In this document: positions 28,304 to 36,987 of the stretch, one piece after another
Numbering within the stretch: position 1 is the stretch's first letter
Layout of the letters: each line of letters opens with the position of its first letter
Source of the DNA: Paraburkholderia phenoliruptrix
GTDB taxonomy: Bacteria; Pseudomonadota; Gammaproteobacteria; Burkholderiales; Burkholderiaceae
DNA length: 64,000 nt
Reading direction: 5' to 3'
Assembly (NCBI RefSeq): GCF_902859825.1
Contig: NZ_CADIKB010000001.1
Coordinates: 62,001 to 126,000, forward strand
Translations under genes and position numbers: made by a program
Notes under the pieces: generated by a model
The model's database searches: none
Told to the model about the DNA's origin: nothing
The model's input: only the letters and a program-made list of their open reading frames with translations

Positions 28304-28374
28304 AATAAAGCATAAGTCGGCAGGTATTTGCAATAAAGCATAAGGCCGTTTTGGCGATCAACTTATGCCTTATT
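28304..28374. repeat. Three copies of a 13-bp AT-rich repeat at the egtB 3' end
   Basis: AATAAAGCATAAG occurs at 28304-28316 and 28332-28344 (direct, 28-bp period). The inverted form CTTATGCCTTATT (one mismatch) occurs at 28362-28374, overlapping the last codons of the egtB-like gene. Copies two and three can pair into a 12-of-13 stem with a 17-base loop. Possible roles are a terminator-like hairpin, recombinase or transposase binding sites, or an attachment-site duplication. Confidence 0.5.
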
Positions 28375-29670
28375 TGTCACACCCCTCACACACCGAAACC
28401 CCGCATAAACATACTGATAATGCGGCTGGAACCAGTTGCGAAACGTCGGCCGCAACATGCACTGTGCGGTGCGCGCCGACCCGCCCTTCAGCACATAATG
28501 CTTCCCGTCAAAGAAGTTCGCCGAATACCCCAGATAGAACGGAAACGGCTCGAAGCCCGGCAGCGCGTCGAACAGACTCGAGGTCCACTCCCAGCCGTTG
28601 CCGAACTGGCCCTCCACGCCGAATGCGCTGACGTTGTCGGGATAGGCATCCACGGGACGCGGGTCCCAATGGCGAAACTCGAAGTTGCCTGGGCCCGCGT
28701 GCGGCGCACCTTGGGCGGCACGTTGCCATTGCGCTTCGGTGGGCAGCGCCTTGCCCGCCCAGCGCGCGTACGCGCTCGCTTCCGCGTGGCTCACGTATGC
28801 GGGCCAGTCGAGCGGCAGCGGCACTTCGTCGAACATCGTGCGCAACGTCCATTCGTCGCGTGGGCCCTGCGCATCGCGCCGCGACCAGCATGCCGGATGC
28901 TCGATACGCTCGGCTTCCTTCCACGCCCAGTCCTGCTCGGACCACCACTTCGGGTCGCGATAGCCGCCCGCGTCGATGAATTCCCGAAACGCGCCGTTCG
29001 TCACCATATACCGGTCCATCTCGAAGGCCGGCACGTCCACGTGCAATTCGCCGAACTCGTTGTCCCAGCCGAAGCGCCCGCCGTCGCGCGGCATGCCGAG
29101 CGTGGTCGAACCCGCAGGCACGCTGACCATCGACGAAAGGCTGTCCGCTCGCCCCGAGCTGCTCACCACGGGTTCGCGCAGATCGGTGACCTTCTGCTCC
29201 AGCGGCAATTGATGAAGCATGTACGCAAGCGTCTCTGCGTGCATCAACCGATGCTCGATCGCGACATTCAGTAGTTGCTCCGAGGCGCCAATGCGCGCGG
29301 AGTCGGTCAGTGTGCGCAGTTCGCGGTCGATCTGTTCGCGGGCATGCAAGCCGTACTCCCGCACGATCTGGAGCGAGGGCCAGTCGCCAGGTTGATCGGT
29401 CGGAAAACCGCCGTCGACGGGGTCGATACCGAATGCGAAAAGCTGATCCAGTTGCGGATCGAACGCCGGCAGCTCGAACAGGCGCTGATCGAACAGATTG
29501 CGGTCAAAAGCTTCCAGATGCCCGATATAAAACACGATGCGATGCCGCTCGCGGATCGGCCTTTCGTAGAGAAACTCGGGCTTGACGATGGAGAAGAGCG
29601 CGTCGGTAACCTGACGCGCGTCGATCAGACGCTGAACAAGCGGGTGATGCGGACCGGGATCGCGGTACAT
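28363..29670 (-). CDS. EgtB/SenA-type iron-dependent sulfoxide/selenoxide synthase
   Basis: The 435-residue protein combines an N-terminal DinB-like four-helix domain with a C-terminal formylglycine-generating-enzyme (FGE-sulfatase) fold. Metal ligands of the EgtB type are visible: FYIGHLEAFDRNLF and the H-x3-H pair in AIEHRLMHAETLAYML. The C-terminal domain has WDNEFGELHVDVPAFEMDRY and ends YVYAGFRCVRG. EgtB joins cysteine or gamma-glutamylcysteine to hercynine in ergothioneine synthesis; SenA joins selenosugar to hercynine for selenoneine. No egtD, senB or selD lies beside it, so the substrate cannot be assigned. The low-molecular-weight thiol product would act as an antioxidant. Confidence 0.8.
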   Translation of the reverse strand: MYRDPGPHHPLVQRLIDARQVTDALFSIVKPEFLYERPIRERHRIVFYIGHLEAFDRNLFDQRLFELPAFDPQLDQLFAFGIDPVDGGFPTDQPGDWPSLQIVREYGLHAREQIDRELRTLTDSARIGASEQLLNVAIEHRLMHAETLAYMLHQLPLEQKVTDLREPVVSSSGRADSLSSMVSVPAGSTTLGMPRDGGRFGWDNEFGELHVDVPAFEMDRYMVTNGAFREFIDAGGYRDPKWWSEQDWAWKEAERIEHPACWSRRDAQGPRDEWTLRTMFDEVPLPLDWPAYVSHAEASAYARWAGKALPTEAQWQRAAQGAPHAGPGNFEFRHWDPRPVDAYPDNVSAFGVEGQFGNGWEWTSSLFDALPGFEPFPFYLGYSANFFDGKHYVLKGGSARTAQCMLRPTFRNWFQPHYQYVYAGFRCVRGVTNKA

Positions 29671-29767
29671 TCGCCGGGTCTCCTTGCGGGGGACGGACTA
29701 AACAAAGACTGTACCCGCTCGCAGATGCCATGCCAAGGCAAAAGGCCCGCCGGAAAAACGTGGGAAG

Positions 29768-29792
29768 GGGCGCGGGCGCGCGGTCCGCGCCC
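29768..29792 (-). terminator. GC hairpin between fnr and the egtB-like gene
   Basis: GGGCGCGG (29768-29775) and CCGCGCCC (29785-29792) form a perfect 8-bp stem with a 9-base loop, 12 bp beyond the fnr stop codon. No T-tract follows on the minus strand, so termination is plausible but unproven. Confidence 0.4.
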
Positions 29793-29803
29793 TTTGCTCG
29801 CAC

Positions 29804-30616
29804 TCAGACGTGCCGCAGACCGTCCAGATCGACGATACGGATGTGCTTGCCTTGCGTGTCGATCAGGCCGCGTTTTTGAAATCTTGACAGGGTGCGGCTC
29901 ACGGTTTCGAGCGTCATGCCGAGGTAGCTGCCCATGTCTTCGCGGGTCATGCGCAGATTGAATTCGGCCGACGAATAGCCGCGCTGCGCGTTGCGCTCCG
30001 ACACGTCAAGCAGAAAGGCGGCCACGCGTTCGTCGGCCGACAGCGAGCCGAGCACCATCATCTGTGCGGCTTCACGCACGATCTGCTCGCCGAGCAGCTT
30101 GTGCAGGCGTTCCTGCATCGAGCCGATTTCGCGGCACAGCGACTTGAGCGCGGTGTAAGGAACGATGCACACGGTGCTGTCTTCCAGCGCAACCGCGCTG
30201 CATGCGTGCCGGTCTTCGCTGATGCCGTCAAGGCCGAGCGCTTCGCCCGCGAGCCGCAGGCCCGTGACCTGTTCGCGTCCGTCGCGGTGCGCCATCACGG
30301 TTTTCATCGAGCCCGAGCGTACCGCGTAGACATTGTCGAAACGGTCGCCGCTGCGGTACAGCGCTTCCCCGCGATGCACGGAGCGCGCCGAGCAGATCAG
30401 CGTCTCGAGTTTCGAAAGCTCGTCGGTGGACAAGCCTTGCGGCATGCAGAGCTGGCGCATCGCGCAGCTCGAGCAGCGCGCGGCGCTGCGCGTCTGGGTA
30501 CGCGCGGCGGCCCACGGCGTCGCGCGGCGGCTGCCTGAGCGTGGCGGCGCGCTCACGGCGGAACCGGTTGGAAGGGCCGAATCGGCGGGATGAGCGGCGG
30601 CGGTGGAGGTGAGCAT
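29804..30616 (-). CDS. fnr: Fnr/Anr-type oxygen-sensing transcription regulator
   Basis: The 270-residue CRP/FNR protein has all four cysteines that hold the oxygen-labile [4Fe-4S] cluster: C-x2-C-x5-C in ARCSSCAMRQLCMP, and the distal Cys in LEDSTVCIVPY. The cyclic-nucleotide-like beta-roll follows, then an HTH (MTREDMGSYLGMTLETVSRT) whose recognition helix has E-x2-S-R, the FNR combination that reads TTGAT half-sites. ATG 30616 is used; an in-frame ATG at 30655 with GGTGGG upstream is the alternative. Its predicted target matches the TTGAT-N4-ATCAA boxes found at 4-26 kb, making it the probable local master regulator. No box was seen in its own promoter. Confidence 0.92.
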   Translation of the reverse strand: MLTSTAAAHPADSALPTGSAVSAPPRSGSRRATPWAAARTQTRSAARCSSCAMRQLCMPQGLSTDELSKLETLICSARSVHRGEALYRSGDRFDNVYAVRSGSMKTVMAHRDGREQVTGLRLAGEALGLDGISEDRHACSAVALEDSTVCIVPYTALKSLCREIGSMQERLHKLLGEQIVREAAQMMVLGSLSADERVAAFLLDVSERNAQRGYSSAEFNLRMTREDMGSYLGMTLETVSRTLSRFQKRGLIDTQGKHIRIVDLDGLRHV

Positions 30617-31096
30617 GTCTGAGCCAATGTCAGGGGTAATGACCCATTGTCCCACCGGCTCTGTCCCCCGTTTAGCGGCAAAATGACGCGCTCGCGCGCT
30701 CAGGCACCTTGCGCGGCGTCAGAGCCGCGCGCGCGACGCAGAAGCGTCTGAGCGCATCTTCCTAATCGCAAAAACGCTTACTCAACCTTTCCCGCCTACG
30801 GTGGCTTTCCCACGCCCTCGCAAACGTTTGGCGAATTTTTCACTTTCTCGTGCCGACGCTCTCAAGGTTTAGGATTTTTTGTCGTCATATCGTATGAGGA
30901 AAGCGACGGCAACGAGAAAGGGGCGGATTCCACGCGCCCGCGCCGGCGCCCGCCGGGCTTCCGGCGTCATTGAAGTGAATTGCCTTCAGAGGGGCGGAGG
31001 TTTTCACGCTAAAGCGCCGCGCGACGCCGCCATGCCGCGGCCGGCGCGCGCTTCGCGACAACTTGGATCGTGCGGTTGGGGTAAGGAATTAGACAC
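30617..31096. other. 480-bp divergent promoter region between fnr and the chemoreceptor gene
   Basis: No gene is evident. The part nearest the chemoreceptor contains a T-rich stretch (about 30871-30880) and ribosome-site-poor leader sequence. No Fnr box was found. Promoters for fnr and the chemoreceptor should lie here but are not clearly identifiable. Confidence 0.4.
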
Positions 31097-32737
31097 ATGA
31101 AGATTTCGAATTTAAGAATCGGGGTTCGTCTTGGCTCAGCCTTCGCGCTGATGGTCGTGCTGCTGGTCGGCACGGCGGTTGTGGGCATCGAGCATCTCGA
31201 GTCCACCAACACGAAGATGGACGAGATCGTCAGCAATCGCTACACGCTGATCGCGCTCAGCAATCAGATCAAGAGCAACGGCTACAAGGCAAACGGCATT
31301 CTCAGCAATCTGCTGCTGACCACGTCGCCGGACAGAGCCAAGCAATATATGGACGACTATGCGGCCATCCGCAAAGCCAACGCGCAAGCGTATGCCGAAC
31401 TCGAAAAGCACCTGACGAGCGATGAAACCAAGGCGCTCTTCAAGCAGCAGTTCGACGCCCGTTCGGCCTACGGCGTGAGCGTCAAGAGCTTCTTCGATCT
31501 CGTCAGCAAGAACCAGCAGCAGGAAGCGCGCGACGTCTATCAGGGCGACATGGCGCGTCTGCAAGACGCCTACTACGTCCTCGTCGACAAAATGGTGGAC
31601 GTGCGGGCCGAGCGCATGGCGCACGACGTTGCCGATGCCGTCGCGGAGGCGCATCGCGCAAAGCTGCAGATGATTCTTCTCGCGCTGATCGCAACCGTAA
31701 TCGCCATTGCCACCGCTATCTTCATCACGCGCACCATCACGCGGCCGATCAACCGCGCGGTGGTGCTCGCCGAAGCGGTCGCGGCCGGCGATCTCACGCA
31801 TCAATTGCAGATCGACTCGACCGACGAAGTCGGGCGTCTTCTGAGCGCGCTCGAACGCATGACCGGCAATCTGCACGGCATCGTCGCGCAAGTGCGCCAG
31901 GGCACCGACACGATCAGCCAGGCGACGCGCGAAGTGGCGAGCGGCAATATGGATCTGTCGAGCCGCACCGAGCATCAGGCCAGTTCGCTGGAAGAAACGG
32001 CGGCGGCGATGGAGCAGCTGACCTCGACGGTCAAGCAGAACGCCGACAACGCACGCGAAGCGAACCAGCTTGCGTCGAACGCTTCGGACGTCGCAGTAAA
32101 GGGCGGCGATGCGGTGAACCAGGTCGTGAGCACGATGAGCGCGATCAACGAGTCGTCGCGCCGGATCGTCGAGATTATCGGCGTGATCGACGGCATCGCC
32201 TTCCAGACCAACATTCTCGCGCTCAACGCCGCCGTGGAAGCGGCCCGCGCGGGTGAGCACGGCCGCGGCTTCGCCGTGGTCGCGAGCGAAGTGCGCGGCC
32301 TCGCGCAGCGCAGCGCCGTCGCGGCGAAGGAGATCAAGGAGCTGATCGCCGACTCGGTGAATCAGGTCGGCACCGGCGGCAAGATGGTCGAGGAAGCCGG
32401 GCAGATCATCAGCGAAGTCGTGAAGAGCATTCGCCATGTGACCGAGATCGTGGGCGAGATCAGCGCCTCGAGCAAGGAGCAAAGCGAGGGCATCGAGCAG
32501 ATCAACCACGCCGTCACGCAAATGGACAAGGTCACGCAGGAAAACGCCGCGCTTGTCGAACAGAGCGCCGCGGCCGCGCAGGCTTTGCAGGACCAGGCGC
32601 AGCAGCTTACTCACACCGTCAGCACCTTCAAACTCGACCACGGCGCGTCCAGGGTGCGGCGCGCCGCACCCGACTCGCATGTGCATCGCACGAACGACAT
32701 GAGCGACGCCAATGCGTGGCTCGTGACAGCCCAGTAG
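31097..32737 (+). CDS. Methyl-accepting chemotaxis protein (4HB_MCP sensor)
   Basis: The 546-residue chemoreceptor has an N-terminal transmembrane segment (LGSAFALMVVLLVGTAVVGI), a periplasmic four-helix-bundle sensor (about 35-190), a second transmembrane segment (MILLALIATVIAIATAIFIT), a HAMP domain (ITRPINRAVVLAEAVAAGDL), methylation helices (SSRTEHQASSLEETAAAMEQ) and the signalling hairpin GIAFQTNILALNAAVEAARA. The C-terminus lacks the NWETF-type tether for CheR/CheB. The ligand cannot be deduced. It stands alone, with no che genes nearby except the cheB remnant 27 kb away. Confidence 0.93.
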   Translation: MKISNLRIGVRLGSAFALMVVLLVGTAVVGIEHLESTNTKMDEIVSNRYTLIALSNQIKSNGYKANGILSNLLLTTSPDRAKQYMDDYAAIRKANAQAYAELEKHLTSDETKALFKQQFDARSAYGVSVKSFFDLVSKNQQQEARDVYQGDMARLQDAYYVLVDKMVDVRAERMAHDVADAVAEAHRAKLQMILLALIATVIAIATAIFITRTITRPINRAVVLAEAVAAGDLTHQLQIDSTDEVGRLLSALERMTGNLHGIVAQVRQGTDTISQATREVASGNMDLSSRTEHQASSLEETAAAMEQLTSTVKQNADNAREANQLASNASDVAVKGGDAVNQVVSTMSAINESSRRIVEIIGVIDGIAFQTNILALNAAVEAARAGEHGRGFAVVASEVRGLAQRSAVAAKEIKELIADSVNQVGTGGKMVEEAGQIISEVVKSIRHVTEIVGEISASSKEQSEGIEQINHAVTQMDKVTQENAALVEQSAAAAQALQDQAQQLTHTVSTFKLDHGASRVRRAAPDSHVHRTNDMSDANAWLVTAQ

Positions 32738-32765
32738 AAGTCGAGGCAGGCAACGGACGGAGACA

Positions 32766-32790
32766 CGAGCCGGTCGCGCGGACCGGCTCG
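32766..32790 (+). terminator. Strong hairpin after the chemoreceptor gene
   Basis: CGAGCCGGTC and GACCGGCTCG form a perfect 10-bp stem with a 5-base loop, 28 bp after the stop codon. No T-run follows, so it may terminate weakly or stabilise the 3' end. Confidence 0.5.
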
Positions 32791-32972
32791 ATAAGAAACC
32801 GAAGACGGAGCGCTACGGCAAGCCCGCACCCGCATGGCGTTCTTTCCCGTTTTGCTGTCTGCCGAAGGTCGCGGCGAGGTGCCGCGCTGCCGTCGAGGGG
32901 CGCCTGTTGCCCCGAGCATCCGGACGTGGACAGCGAAATCCAATTAACGATTTCATCCGCACGCTATCCACC

Positions 32973-35576
32973 ATGTCCCACGTCTCTTCTGAATCGATTG
33001 TTCTTTCCCGCTCGCCGGCCAGCGCGGTTCTCGAACCGGCAGGCGACCTGTCGCCGGTCGCGCGGACGCTGCAGGTCCGGCGCTTCATCGACGCCTTCCG
33101 TCAGCACGGTCACCGCCAGGCGTCGCTCGATCCGCTGCATCTTGCGGCCGTGCCCGAGGTGCCCGAACTCGACCCCGTGTTTCATGGGCTCGAACCGGCA
33201 CAGCCGATCGGCGCGGAGAACCCGCTGCTGCCGCCCTCGGCTGCGGTGCATGAACTGGAGCGGCAACTGCGGCGCGTCTATTGCGGCGCGATCGGCCTCG
33301 ATTTGAGCGGCATTCGCGATCCGCAGCGCCGCGCCCAGTTGTCCGCATGGCTCAAGGCGGAGCAGCTGGCGCCGTTGCCGGCGCGCGGCGAGCGCCGCCG
33401 TCTGCTGCGCCGCCTCGTGGGCGCCGAGATGTGGGAGCGACACGTGGCGGCGAGCTTCGAACATGCGAAGCGCTTCTCGCTCGAAGGTTGCGAGAGCCTC
33501 GTGCCGCTCGTCGAAGCAATCGTCGATCAGGCTGCGGCCCAGGGTGTCAGGCAGGTGTTCGCCGGCATGCCGCATCGCGGGCGGCTGAACATGCTCGTCA
33601 ACGTGATGGGTGTTGATCCGGCGACGCTGCTTGCCTGCCTCGATCCCGATTCGGAGGCGGCGGCCGTGCAGCGGGACCTGCCTTACCACCTCGGCGGCAA
33701 CACAGTGAAGCAGACGCCCGACGGCGACGTGGCGATCTTCCTCGCGCCCAATCCGTCGCACTTGCAGAGCGTGTATCCGGTGGTGAGCGGCATGGCGCGC
33801 GCGTATCAGGACGAGCATCGCGGCTTCGGCTGCCTGCCGCTCGTCGTGCACGGCGATGCGGCGTTCGCGGGGCAGGGCATCGTGATGGAAACCCTGAACA
33901 TGACGCGCAAGGACGGCTACGCCTTGGGCGGCACGGTCCATGTGATCGTGAACAATCAGATCGGCTTTACGACGCCGAACCGGATGGACGCCGAAGCACA
34001 GTCGTATTGCACCGACATTGCGCGGATGATCGACGCGCCCGTGATTCGCGTGAATGCCGACCGTCCCGACGAGGTGATGCGGGCGGCGAAGCTTGCCTTG
34101 CGATACCGGATGGAGCACGAGGCGGATATCGTGATCGACCTCATCGGCTACCGGCGGCTGGGTCACTCCGAGCATGACATTCCGGCGCTCACGCAGCCGT
34201 TTCAACAAGCGGCCATAGCGACGCATCCGACGGTCACCGAGTTGTATCACGCGGCGATCGGCGAAGAGACGCCACTCGAGGCGCTGCGCGCAGAGTCCCT
34301 GCAGCATCTTCAGACGCCGTCAGCGCAAACGTTGTCGCGGCCGCGTGCGGACCGGACGCCGCCCACGAAGCGCAATAAGCGCACGAAGCGCACGCGGCCT
34401 TTGTCGCTCGCGCGCGTGCAGTCGCTGACCGCGGCGCTGATCCGCACGCCGCCCGAAGTGCAGCTGCACGATTTCGTGCGCAACGTGACGGCGAAATGGC
34501 AGAAGAGCGTCGCCGATGAATGCGCCGCCGTCGACTGGTGCTTCGCGGAAAACCTGGCCTACGCGACCTTGCTGGACGACGGGCACAGCGTGCGCATCTC
34601 CGGCATGGACGTCGGGCGCGGCACGTTCATGCACCGTCATGCGGTCTGGCATTCGCAAGGCGGCGCGGCGCCCGCGGTCGAGCCTTATGTGCCGCTGCAA
34701 AACCTCGGCGTGCATCAGGGCGAGTTCGACATCGTCAACTCGCCGCTGACCGAAGAAGCCGTGCTCGGCTTCGAATACGGCTACAGCGTGCAGACAGGCT
34801 CGCGGCTGGCCATCTGGGAAGCGCAGTTCGGCGACTTCGTGAACGGCGCGCAGGTCATCATCGATCAGTACATCGCCCCGGGCGAGTACAAATGGGACCA
34901 GCCGTCCGGCTTGACGATGCTGCTGCCGCACGGCCACGAAGGCGTCGGTCCAGAGCATTCGACGGGATACGTCAGCCGCTTTCTGCAACTGTGCGCCGGC
35001 GGCAACATGAAGGTCGTGATGCCATCGACTTCCGCGCAGTGGTTCCACCTGCTGCGCGAGCAGGCACTGAGCGCGGAGCCGAAGCCGCTCGTCGTGATGT
35101 CGCCGAAAGGGCAGCTGTACGGCAACATGCGCTCGCATTCGCCGCTTGGCGAGCTGATCGGCGGCGCGTTTGCTCCGGTGCTGCACGACAGCGGCGTTGC
35201 TTCGCCTGATGACGTGACCCGCGTGGTGCTCTCGAGCGGCAAGTTCTACTACGACTTGCTGGCGGCGCGCGATGCCTCGGGCGACACGCGAACGGCGCTC
35301 GTTCGCGTGGAGCAGTTGTACCCGTTCCCGACAGGCGAGCTTGCGGTTGCACTCGCCGCTTTCCCGAAGCTCACCGAGGTAGTGTGGGCGCAGGAAGAGG
35401 AAAAGAACCACGGCGCATGGCATTTCGTGCGCGATCATTTGCAGCAGGCGGCGCCGGCGAACTGCCGCATCGTCGACGTGTGCCGGCGCGAGAGCCCGTC
35501 GGGCGCGCATTCGTCGATACGCGCGCATCGCGACGAGCAGCGGCGTCTCGTCGCGGCGGCACTGACGCGCGCGTGA
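32973..35576 (+). CDS. Orphan 2-oxoglutarate dehydrogenase E1-like protein
   Basis: The 867-residue thiamine-diphosphate enzyme of the SucA family shows GMPHRGRLNMLVNVMG, the ThDP motif HGDAAFAGQGIVMETLNMTR ending with VIVNNQIGFTT, and the C-terminal half with ISGMDVGRGTFMHRHAVWHS and GHEGVGPEHSTGYVSRFLQL. It is shorter than housekeeping SucA (about 930-950) because the N-terminal region is reduced. A basic linker (PTKRNKRTKRTRP, about residues 470-485) is unusual. No E2 or E3 gene is adjacent, so it may work with the housekeeping complex or as a free 2-oxo acid decarboxylase/carboligase. ATG 32973 is chosen by comparison with the family N-terminus. Confidence 0.85.
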   Translation: MSHVSSESIVLSRSPASAVLEPAGDLSPVARTLQVRRFIDAFRQHGHRQASLDPLHLAAVPEVPELDPVFHGLEPAQPIGAENPLLPPSAAVHELERQLRRVYCGAIGLDLSGIRDPQRRAQLSAWLKAEQLAPLPARGERRRLLRRLVGAEMWERHVAASFEHAKRFSLEGCESLVPLVEAIVDQAAAQGVRQVFAGMPHRGRLNMLVNVMGVDPATLLACLDPDSEAAAVQRDLPYHLGGNTVKQTPDGDVAIFLAPNPSHLQSVYPVVSGMARAYQDEHRGFGCLPLVVHGDAAFAGQGIVMETLNMTRKDGYALGGTVHVIVNNQIGFTTPNRMDAEAQSYCTDIARMIDAPVIRVNADRPDEVMRAAKLALRYRMEHEADIVIDLIGYRRLGHSEHDIPALTQPFQQAAIATHPTVTELYHAAIGEETPLEALRAESLQHLQTPSAQTLSRPRADRTPPTKRNKRTKRTRPLSLARVQSLTAALIRTPPEVQLHDFVRNVTAKWQKSVADECAAVDWCFAENLAYATLLDDGHSVRISGMDVGRGTFMHRHAVWHSQGGAAPAVEPYVPLQNLGVHQGEFDIVNSPLTEEAVLGFEYGYSVQTGSRLAIWEAQFGDFVNGAQVIIDQYIAPGEYKWDQPSGLTMLLPHGHEGVGPEHSTGYVSRFLQLCAGGNMKVVMPSTSAQWFHLLREQALSAEPKPLVVMSPKGQLYGNMRSHSPLGELIGGAFAPVLHDSGVASPDDVTRVVLSSGKFYYDLLAARDASGDTRTALVRVEQLYPFPTGELAVALAAFPKLTEVVWAQEEEKNHGAWHFVRDHLQQAAPANCRIVDVCRRESPSGAHSSIRAHRDEQRRLVAAALTRA

Positions 35577-35849
35577 AGTTGCAAAGTCAAGCAGTTGGTC
35601 TGCCGGGTTGCCGTTGAGTTGCTATTGTTAACAGAAGCAGGCGCGCAACAGGCGAGGGTGTCGTGAGCGGCAATGCATCGTGCCGCGCGGCGGCAGCCTC
35701 GCCGTTTCCGGCTTCGCTTTCCTGCTGGCGGCGCGCGTGACGCTCGTGCAAGCGTCGTGCACATCTTGTGCAAGCGCGCTGCAAGCAGGGCGGCGCGTGT
35801 TGGCATGCGCGTTGCGAAGCAGGTTGTCGAAGCGATAGGACAAGGGCAC

Positions 35850-36239
35850 ATGACAACCGTATTGCTGGTCGATGACGACGCCGAGGCGCTCGATGCATGG
35901 AGCATGATCTGCGCCGCCGAGGGCTACGATGTGAAAACCGCGCTCGACGGCAAGTCGGCGCTCGCGCAGTTCATGGCCGCACCCGTCGACGTCGTGGTGG
36001 CCGACTGGCGCATGCCGGTGATGTCGGGCAGCGAGTTGTGCCACCGCTTGCGCACGCTGCCGGGTCTCGCCGACGTCGCTTTCATACTCGTCTCGGGCGA
36101 GCCGAGCCCGCCTGCCTTCGTCAGCTTCGACGGCTTTCTGCGCAAGCCGGTGGAGGGCCCGGTGTTGCTTGCCACGATGCGGCGCCTGCTGGAGGATCAC
36201 GTTACGCATCGCGCATTGCAACGAGGCGGGCCGTCCTGA
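35850..36239 (+). CDS. Single-domain response regulator
   Basis: The 129-residue protein is a CheY-like receiver only: LLVDDDAEALDAW (acidic pocket), VVVADWRMPVMSG with phospho-acceptor Asp, the switch Ser in ILVSGEPSP, and the conserved Lys-Pro in GFLRKPVEG. There is no output domain, so it acts in a phosphorelay or by protein contact. ATG 35850 follows AGGACAAGGG; the open frame upstream has no receiver homology. It is convergent with a universal stress protein gene. The cognate kinase is not in the window unless the decayed kinases once served it. Confidence 0.85.
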   Translation: MTTVLLVDDDAEALDAWSMICAAEGYDVKTALDGKSALAQFMAAPVDVVVADWRMPVMSGSELCHRLRTLPGLADVAFILVSGEPSPPAFVSFDGFLRKPVEGPVLLATMRRLLEDHVTHRALQRGGPS

Positions 36240-36269
36240 TGCTGCGTGCCGCTCGCGGCAGGGGTGCGT

Positions 36270-36755
36270 TCAGGACGAGGCCTGCGCGTGCGCATCGTCG
36301 GACGGCTTGCCTGCTGCCGACGGAATCAGCAGTACCGGCAAGCGCGCCTGGCGCACGCAACGCTCGGCGACGCTGCCGAGAATGAGGCGTCGAAAGCCGC
36401 GTCGGCCATGCGTGCCCATGACGAGCAGATCGGCGTTGAAGTCGGCGGCGGCTTGCAGCACGGCCGTTGAAACGTCGTCGAGCGACGCGGCTTCGCCTAC
36501 CACGATCTCGCCCTTCACGCCTTGCGCGTCCATGTCGCGCGCAAACTCCACGCCGAGTTCCTTGCCTTCTTCGATGAGACGCTCGCGCAGCACCGACGGG
36601 TCGTAGCCCGGCGCCTCGAAGTACAAGGGCGTGTTTTCGACGACATAAAACGGCTGCAAAAGCGCGCCTGTGGACTTGGCGAGCGCGAGCGCCGCCTCGA
36701 AGGCGCGGCGCGAAGTCTGGCTGCCGTCGACCGCTACAAGAATGCGTGTGTACAT
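36270..36755 (-). CDS. Universal stress protein, UspA family
   Basis: The 161-residue protein has a single Usp domain with the ATP-binding signature G-x2-G-x9-G-S (GTHGRRGFRRLILGSVAE) and the N-terminal strand ILVAVDGSQTSRRAFEAAL. GGAG five bases before ATG 36755 decides the start over GTG 36761. UspA proteins bind ATP and support survival in stasis, and in pseudomonads Anr induces several of them under oxygen limitation. A degenerate Fnr-like box with correct spacing lies upstream at 36785-36826. Confidence 0.92.
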   Translation of the reverse strand: MYTRILVAVDGSQTSRRAFEAALALAKSTGALLQPFYVVENTPLYFEAPGYDPSVLRERLIEEGKELGVEFARDMDAQGVKGEIVVGEAASLDDVSTAVLQAAADFNADLLVMGTHGRRGFRRLILGSVAERCVRQARLPVLLIPSAAGKPSDDAHAQASS

Positions 36756-36784
36756 ATTCACTCCACGTCAGGTTGCGAGCTTCC

Positions 36785-36826
36785 ATGATGGTTCATCAAC
36801 CCGCGTTCGGACAGGATGTCAATCAA
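36785..36826 (-). promoter_or_regulatory. Degenerate Fnr/Anr-like box upstream of the usp gene
   Basis: The minus strand reads TTGATTGACATCCT (36826-36813), eight of ten consensus positions. Twenty-two bp later is CATCAT (36790-36785; four of six matches). The predicted start near 36778 is 23 bases before ATG 36755. It is weaker than the boxes in the island. Confidence 0.4.
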
Positions 36827-36987
36827 GCGGTTCACCAATTTTGACGCGCGGCGCAAGGAGTCCGCCCACGTTCACGCGAGGCGCGACGGCTTGCCGCGCC
36901 ATCGCGGCGACGCGACACGCGGCGAATGCCGCCGGGGTTTGCCTTACAATCGGAAATCTACTCTGACAAGCAGCATCCGCCCGGCCG

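Noticed and set aside
30862..30888. TCAAG-N14-GTCGTCAT before the chemoreceptor as a FliA (sigma-28) promoter
   Set aside because: Only part of the GCCGATAA element matches and the spacing is off, so the call would rest mainly on the gene's chemotaxis role.
31136..32686. A 516-codon open frame on the minus strand
   Set aside because: Antisense of the chemoreceptor gene; composition reflects the complement of its repetitive helices.
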